NCBI GenBank assembly: GCA_036525535.1
Contig: DATDAH010000044.1
Location: 1 to 11,741 of the forward strand
Direction: 5' to 3'
DNA from: DATDAH01 sp036525535
GTDB taxonomy: Bacteria > Actinomycetota > Acidimicrobiia > Acidimicrobiales > DATDAH01
Length of the DNA stretch: 11,741 nt
Of this stretch, positions 9,562 through 11,741 are shown piece after piece. The translations under genes and the position numbers were made by a program. The notes beneath the pieces were generated by a model that was not told where the DNA came from, did not search any database, and saw nothing but the letters and a program-made list of their open reading frames with translations. Every line of letters starts with the position of its first letter. The stretch's first letter is position 1.

Positions 9562-9765
9562 CTAGTTGTTCGAGAAGTTGGCGGCCGTGAGGTCGTCAGC
9601 GTCGTCGATGAGCTCCCGGGCCCGACCGGCGGCGGCGTTCACCGCGTCGGAGTTGCGAGCCTGGTCGATCCACGCGTTGATCTGCTCGTAGCGCTCCCGG
9701 CCCGCCTTGGCGCCGAGGTAGTACCCCGCCGCCAGGCCGACGATCACGCCTGTCCTGAATCCCAT
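9562..9765 (-). CDS. Small YtxH-like membrane-anchored protein
   Basis: A 67-residue protein with one N-terminal hydrophobic segment (GVIVGLAAGYYLGAKAG, about 6-22) followed by a charged amphipathic stretch beginning RERYEQINAWIDQ. This is the layout of actinobacterial YtxH-domain or general-stress-type small proteins, whose role is not established; the likely place is the membrane with the tail in the cytoplasm. Its TAG stop lies two bases beyond the TGA of rpoD on the opposite strand, so the two genes converge with no room for a terminator. A weak -10-like TAAGCA lies seven bases before the ATG, and no strong Shine-Dalgarno is visible. The hypothetical status is certain; the family placement is by pattern only. 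Confidence 0.72.
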   Translation of the reverse strand: MGFRTGVIVGLAAGYYLGAKAGRERYEQINAWIDQARNSDAVNAAAGRARELIDDADDLTAANFSNN

Positions 9766-9871
9766 ACCCCAATGCTTACTCCCTCAGGGCAGTTTGTGAC
9801 ACCCCAATCGGCACTTCTTCGCCATCGACGTGTCTGCCTTCGGGCAATCAGGGGACTGATCGACGCGCTGT

Positions 9872-9877
9872 TATCCT
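9872..9877 (+). promoter_or_regulatory. -10 box for tRNA-Asn
   Basis: TATCCT fits TANNNT and ends ten bases before the mature 5' end of tRNA-Asn, leaving a short 5' leader for RNase P to remove. No good -35 is visible 16-18 bases upstream. The gap from 9766 to 9887 otherwise holds only the divergent control regions of the YtxH-like gene and this tRNA. Confidence 0.5.
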
Positions 9878-9887
9878 CCGAGGCCAT

Positions 9888-9963
9888 TCCGGGGTAGCTC
9901 AGCTGGCAGAGCAATCGGCTGTTAACCGATTTGTCGTGGGTTCGAGCCCCACCCCCGGAGCCA
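9888..9963 (+). tRNA. tRNA-Asn (anticodon GUU)
   Basis: A complete cloverleaf can be drawn. The acceptor stem TCCGGGG pairs with CCCCGGA. The D stem is GCTC/GAGC. The anticodon stem ATCGG/CCGAT closes the loop CTGTTAA with anticodon GTT. The variable loop has five bases, the T stem is GTGGG/CCCAC with loop TTCGAGC, and the discriminator is G. The 3' CCA is encoded (9961-9963). A cupin gene starts 33 bases downstream. Confidence 0.97.
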
Positions 9964-9981
9964 GCCGCATTGCCCCCGAAC

Positions 9982-9987
9982 TAACCT
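9982..9987 (+). promoter_or_regulatory. -10 box for the cupin gene, leaderless type
   Basis: TAACCT matches TANNNT and is followed by eight bases and the ATG at 9996, the same layout as glyS and ppdK. No Shine-Dalgarno precedes the ATG. The cupin may also receive read-through from tRNA-Asn. Confidence 0.45.
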
Positions 9988-9995
9988 GCGCCGCC

Positions 9996-10460
9996 ATGAC
10001 GATGGTGGATCTGCCCAAGGCCGTGATGCGCAGCGAGTCCGACTGCCCGATGGTGGATGCCGGCGAGGGCATCAAGCTCCAGCTGCTGCAGGTCGACGTC
10101 GAGCTCGGCCTCTGGGTCATCCGGAACCTGTTCGAGCCCGGGACCCGCGTGCAGACCCACAAGCACACCGGACAGGTCTTCGCCTTCACCCAGTCGGGCT
10201 GCTGGAAGTACGACGAGTACCCCGAGCGGATGACCGCCGGCACCTACCTCTTCGAGCCCGCGGGCTCGATCCACACGCTGATCGTGCCCGAGGACAACAC
10301 CGAGGTGACCGATGTCTGGTTCGCGATCTACGGGGCCAACCTCAACCTCGACGCGGAGGGCAACGTGGAGTCGGTCCTCGACGCCGCCTTCATTCGAGAC
10401 GCCTACTTCGCCCTGTGCGAGGCCGAGGGCCACCCCCGCCCGAACGTCATCGGCGCCTGA
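9996..10460 (+). CDS. Cupin-fold protein, similar to 2,4'-dihydroxyacetophenone dioxygenase family
   Basis: A 154-residue single-domain cupin. Motif 1 reads TRVQTHKHTGQVFAFTQSG, with H55 and H57 as likely metal ligands, and motif 2 is AGTYLFEPAGSIHTL, with H93 as the third. The fold and the ending (VWFAIYGANLNLD) resemble the ChrR-like cupins annotated as 2,4'-dihydroxyacetophenone dioxygenase or acetylacetone-cleaving enzyme, which use one non-haem iron to cleave a carbon-carbon bond with oxygen. The true substrate is unknown, and many relatives have never been tested. The open frame extends upstream into the tRNA-Asn gene, so the start is set at ATG 9996, which follows a -10 box by eight bases. 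A G+C-rich hairpin lies directly after the stop. The nearest downstream gene is a dead alcohol dehydrogenase, so no intact pathway partner is present. Confidence 0.85.
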   Translation: MTMVDLPKAVMRSESDCPMVDAGEGIKLQLLQVDVELGLWVIRNLFEPGTRVQTHKHTGQVFAFTQSGCWKYDEYPERMTAGTYLFEPAGSIHTLIVPEDNTEVTDVWFAIYGANLNLDAEGNVESVLDAAFIRDAYFALCEAEGHPRPNVIGA

Positions 10461-10478
10461 GGCCCCGCCGTGCGGGCC
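10461..10478 (+). terminator. Hairpin after the cupin stop, possible terminator
   Basis: Immediately after the TGA, GGCCC and GC pair with GC and GGGCC around a three-base loop, with one bulged C: about seven G-C pairs. No T-run follows, so it does not meet the classic intrinsic terminator pattern, but T-poor hairpins are common in high-GC actinobacteria. It overlaps the start of the pseudogene. Confidence 0.3.
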
Positions 10479-10762
10479 GTGGTGCTGACCACGCTCGGCG
10501 GACCACTGAAGACTGCTGAAGGTCGACGACCCGACCCCCGGCCCCACGCCGGCGCCGATGCTGGTCATGAGTGCGTGGGCCTGCCGGGTCTGGTCGCTAC
10601 TACTGCCGGGCCGACGTCGACGCCACGGTCGCGGCCATCGCCGACGGCCTCGATGTCGCCCCGCTGATCACCGGCGAGGTCGACCTGGCCGCCGCCCCCG
10701 TCCGCTTCGATGCCCTCGAGAGCGGCGCCGACGACACCAAGGTCCTCATCCGCCCGGGCTGA
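10470..10762 (+). pseudogene. Remnant of a zinc-dependent (MDR) alcohol dehydrogenase, frameshifted and internally deleted
   Basis: Three short pieces in three frames line up with the two ends of a medium-chain zinc alcohol dehydrogenase. From GTG 10470 the first frame gives MRAVVLTTLGG, a typical N-terminus. The next frame, from about 10516, gives LLKVDDPTPGPTPAPMLVMS, matching the following 'L.V.D.P.PGPGEVLV' strand. From about 10592 the third frame gives YYCRADVDATVAAIADGL, then APLITGEVDLAAAPVRFDAL and ESGADDTKVLIRPG before TGA 10760-10762, a good match to the 'LIT..F.LE.A..AF..L..G...KV.L.P' C-terminus of the family. Roughly 250 central residues, including the zinc ligands and the NAD-binding fold, are missing. 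At least one frameshift and a large deletion make the gene non-functional. The N-terminal match is weaker than the C-terminal one. Confidence 0.72.
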
Positions 10763-10810
10763 GCTTCTGACCTGCCCACGACGTACCAGCGCCCTGGGCC
10801 CGTTGCTCGT

Positions 10811-10833
10811 TGGAACCGAGAGCAGGGGTTCCA
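10811..10833. repeat. Perfect 7-bp inverted repeat (hairpin)
   Basis: TGGAACC (10811-10817) and GGTTCCA (10827-10833) are perfect inverted copies around a nine-base loop. It lies between the dehydrogenase remnant and tRNA-Ile2. It lacks a T-run, so it could be an old terminator of the pseudogene, a protein site, or chance. Confidence 0.4.
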
Positions 10834-10860
10834 CCGTCGTCGGCGCGGTAGAAAGCCCGT

Positions 10861-10933
10861 GGGCCCGTAGCTCAATGGTCAGAGCAGGCGACTCATAATC
10901 GCTCGGTCGTGGGTTCGATTCCCACCGGGCCCA
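10861..10933 (+). tRNA. tRNA-Ile2 (anticodon CAU, read as AUA after lysidine modification)
   Basis: The cloverleaf is complete: acceptor GGGCCCG/CGGGCCC, D stem GCTC/GAGC, anticodon stem GGCGA/TCGCT (one G-T pair) around loop CTCATAA, variable loop CGGTC, T stem GTGGG/CCCAC with loop TTCGATT, and discriminator A. A CAT anticodon alone could be Met, initiator Met or Ile2. The anticodon stem is the same as in E. coli tRNA-Ile2 (ileX), and the acceptor has the C4-G69 and C5-G68 pairs that TilS recognises, so Ile2 is preferred. There is no C1-A72 mismatch, which argues against initiator tRNA. Unlike tRNA-Asn, the 3' CCA is not encoded (the next bases are CCT). Confidence 0.88.
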
Positions 10934-10935
10934 CC

Positions 10936-11418
10936 TAGGGAGAGTAGGGGAGTAGGACTCAGGCTCCGGTGTGAAATAGACCGAGGGTTCTTGTACGGCT
11001 AACTGATTGCTAACGGGGTCACCGGACGGATCGATGCTGCTTTACATCGCCTGGTACCGAGGCGGAGAGGCGGACGGGCGAGATGACGCCGGAGCGCCCC
11101 GAGCAGGTGTTCTCGCAGTTCGTGTCGACACGACGAGGGCTCCGTTCATCCTCGCCGACCCGTCGTGGAACGTGGGCGGCGGGGCGGAGGACCCGATGCA
11201 GACCTGGGGTCGCCAACCACTCGGCTAGCGAGACGTCGGGACGGGCCGATCGACCGCGCCACGCCGTGCGCCAGCTCCTAGCCGATGTCGAGAGCCCAGA
11301 CCTGACTTGGGCGTCGGTTACTCCGCTGTCACGTGTTGGTACACATTCGAAGCCTTGCGCACAAGCCGGGGGCGAGAGCTGCCGCTGGTGACCTGACTCC
11401 CGCTGGCGTCGCGGCTTG
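10936..11418. other. About 480 bp without a convincing gene
   Basis: No reading frame here has the codon pattern of the neighbouring genes. The open frames are short, overlap one another, and are rich in Arg, Ser and Pro as expected from G+C-rich non-coding sequence. The first 80 bases after tRNA-Ile2 are visibly lower in G+C. A direct repeat of GCTAAC (10998-11003 and 11009-11014, 11 bases apart) is the only ordered element seen. It may be decayed sequence next to a tRNA gene; no integrase, transposase or att duplication is visible. Confidence 0.5.
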
Positions 11419-11667
11419 CTACTCGTCGGCTTCGCCGGGGCGGCCGGACTTTCTCCGCTCGAGCCGCCAGTGGATCTCGTGGGTGCTCGGGTGCCGCCAC
11501 TCGCGCATCCGGTACTCGAAGCCCGGTAGCAGCACGATCGGGATCGGATCCGGCGACGCCGGGGCGACCGCGCCGACCACGATCTTGGCGTCGGTGGGGA
11601 TGAACGGGGACTGCGCGGGGACGGGTGCGGTGATGATCTCCACCGGATCTCCATAGGGGCGCGGCAT
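11419..11667 (-). CDS. Hypothetical protein, 82 residues
   Basis: The protein runs from MPRPYGDPVEIITAPVPAQ to SGRPGEADE. I do not recognise a family. It has a hydrophobic but not membrane-like middle (DAKIVVGAVAPASPDPIPIV), then an aromatic and basic part with FEYRMREWRHPSTHEIHWRL, and a charged tail. No signal peptide or metal-binding cluster is seen. The amino-acid composition and third-position G+C look coding, unlike the overlapping frames. The ATG has no Shine-Dalgarno, but TAGCCT on the same strand (11682-11677) ends nine bases upstream, so it may be nearly leaderless. It is divergent from a likely promoter at the window's right edge. Confidence 0.6.
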   Translation of the reverse strand: MPRPYGDPVEIITAPVPAQSPFIPTDAKIVVGAVAPASPDPIPIVLLPGFEYRMREWRHPSTHEIHWRLERRKSGRPGEADE

Positions 11668-11676
11668 AGGAGTCTC

Positions 11677-11682
11677 AGGCTA
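11677..11682 (-). promoter_or_regulatory. -10-like box for the 82-residue hypothetical gene
   Basis: On the minus strand TAGCCT fits TANNNT and ends nine bases before the ATG at 11667. No clear -35 is found. It resembles the boxes before glyS, ppdK and the cupin, with slightly longer spacing. Confidence 0.35.
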
Positions 11683-11702
11683 TCAGACACCACCAGTGGG
11701 CA

Positions 11703-11731
11703 CCTATAGAACCTCGTTGACAATCCTATAG
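11703..11731. repeat. Two CCTATAG copies 22 bp apart, flanking a -35 hexamer
   Basis: CCTATAG occurs at 11703-11709 and 11725-11731. Each copy contains the self-complementary CTATAG, and the 22-base spacing is about two helical turns. They bracket TTGACA, so they could be operator half-sites for the promoter at the right edge. No regulator is identified. Confidence 0.35.
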
Positions 11732-11741
11732 CACTCCGATA
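11717..11741 (+). promoter_or_regulatory. Consensus -35 (TTGACA) with -10 cut by the window edge
   Basis: TTGACA at 11717-11722 is a perfect sigma-70 -35 hexamer. Seventeen bases later, at 11740-11741, the window ends with TA, where a -10 box would begin. A rightward gene probably starts just outside the window. One of two CTATAG palindromes lies inside the spacer. Confidence 0.45.

Noticed and set aside
9936..9995. Cupin frame extended upstream to GTG 9936
   Set aside because: That start lies within the T arm of tRNA-Asn; the added residues are translated tRNA sequence.
11007..11228. Short plus-strand frame containing FILADPSWNVGGGAED, which recalls the DPPW motif of MT-A70 adenine methyltransferases
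   Set aside because: Only four or five residues agree, the Pro-Pro is changed to Pro-Ser, the frame stops soon after, and no other motif of the family follows in any frame.
11019..11723. 234-codon minus-strand frame across the right end
   Set aside because: It is Ser/Arg/Pro-rich without recognisable motifs, and overlaps the more protein-like 82-residue frame.

Overview
This is a high-GC window with the codon habits of Actinomycetota. It most resembles Acidimicrobiia or a nearby uncultured lineage: single-chain GlyRS, a dnaG-rpoD pair, actinobacterial-type TANNNT -10 boxes close to start codons, and a YtxH-like small protein. Lineage is inferred from gene content and protein style only. The first ~9.8 kb is dense housekeeping chromosome; the last ~1.3 kb is looser, with a decayed gene, a tRNA and poorly coding sequence.

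Layout. (1) 1-638, minus: an RDD-family membrane protein running off the left edge, divergent from (2) glyS (712-2049, plus), whose stop overlaps the start of (3) a class I SAM-dependent methyltransferase (2049-2864). (4) ppdK, pyruvate phosphate dikinase (2888-5485), is followed 6 bases later by (5) a TerC-family membrane protein (5492-6481). (6) dnaG (6540-8300) overlaps (7) the primary sigma factor gene rpoD/sigA (8275-9558), the core of the classical macromolecular-synthesis operon without rpsU. (8) A small YtxH-like protein (9562-9765, minus) converges on rpoD with two bases between the stop codons. (9) tRNA-Asn(GUU) at 9888-9963 is followed by (10) a cupin gene (9996-10460). (11) A zinc-dependent (MDR) alcohol dehydrogenase pseudogene, broken into three frames and missing most of its middle, lies at 10470-10762. 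(12) tRNA-Ile2(CAU, the lysidine type) is at 10861-10933. (13) About 480 bp without a convincing gene follows, then (14) a small hypothetical protein on minus (11419-11667), with a promoter-like divergent region at the right edge.

How it works together. The genes serve translation (GlyRS, two tRNAs), replication and transcription initiation (primase, sigma-70) and central carbon metabolism (PPDK). Several coding starts (glyS, ppdK, cupin, and a four-codon ORF before dnaG) sit 6-8 bases after a TANNNT -10 box, which suggests much leaderless transcription. I found no defence system, CRISPR, transposon or biosynthetic cluster and no clear sign of a new multi-gene system. The best leads are local: the Thr-to-Val change beside the PPDK catalytic histidine, the mini-ORF in front of dnaG, the decayed dehydrogenase next to tRNA-Ile2, and the paired CTATAG sites at the right edge.
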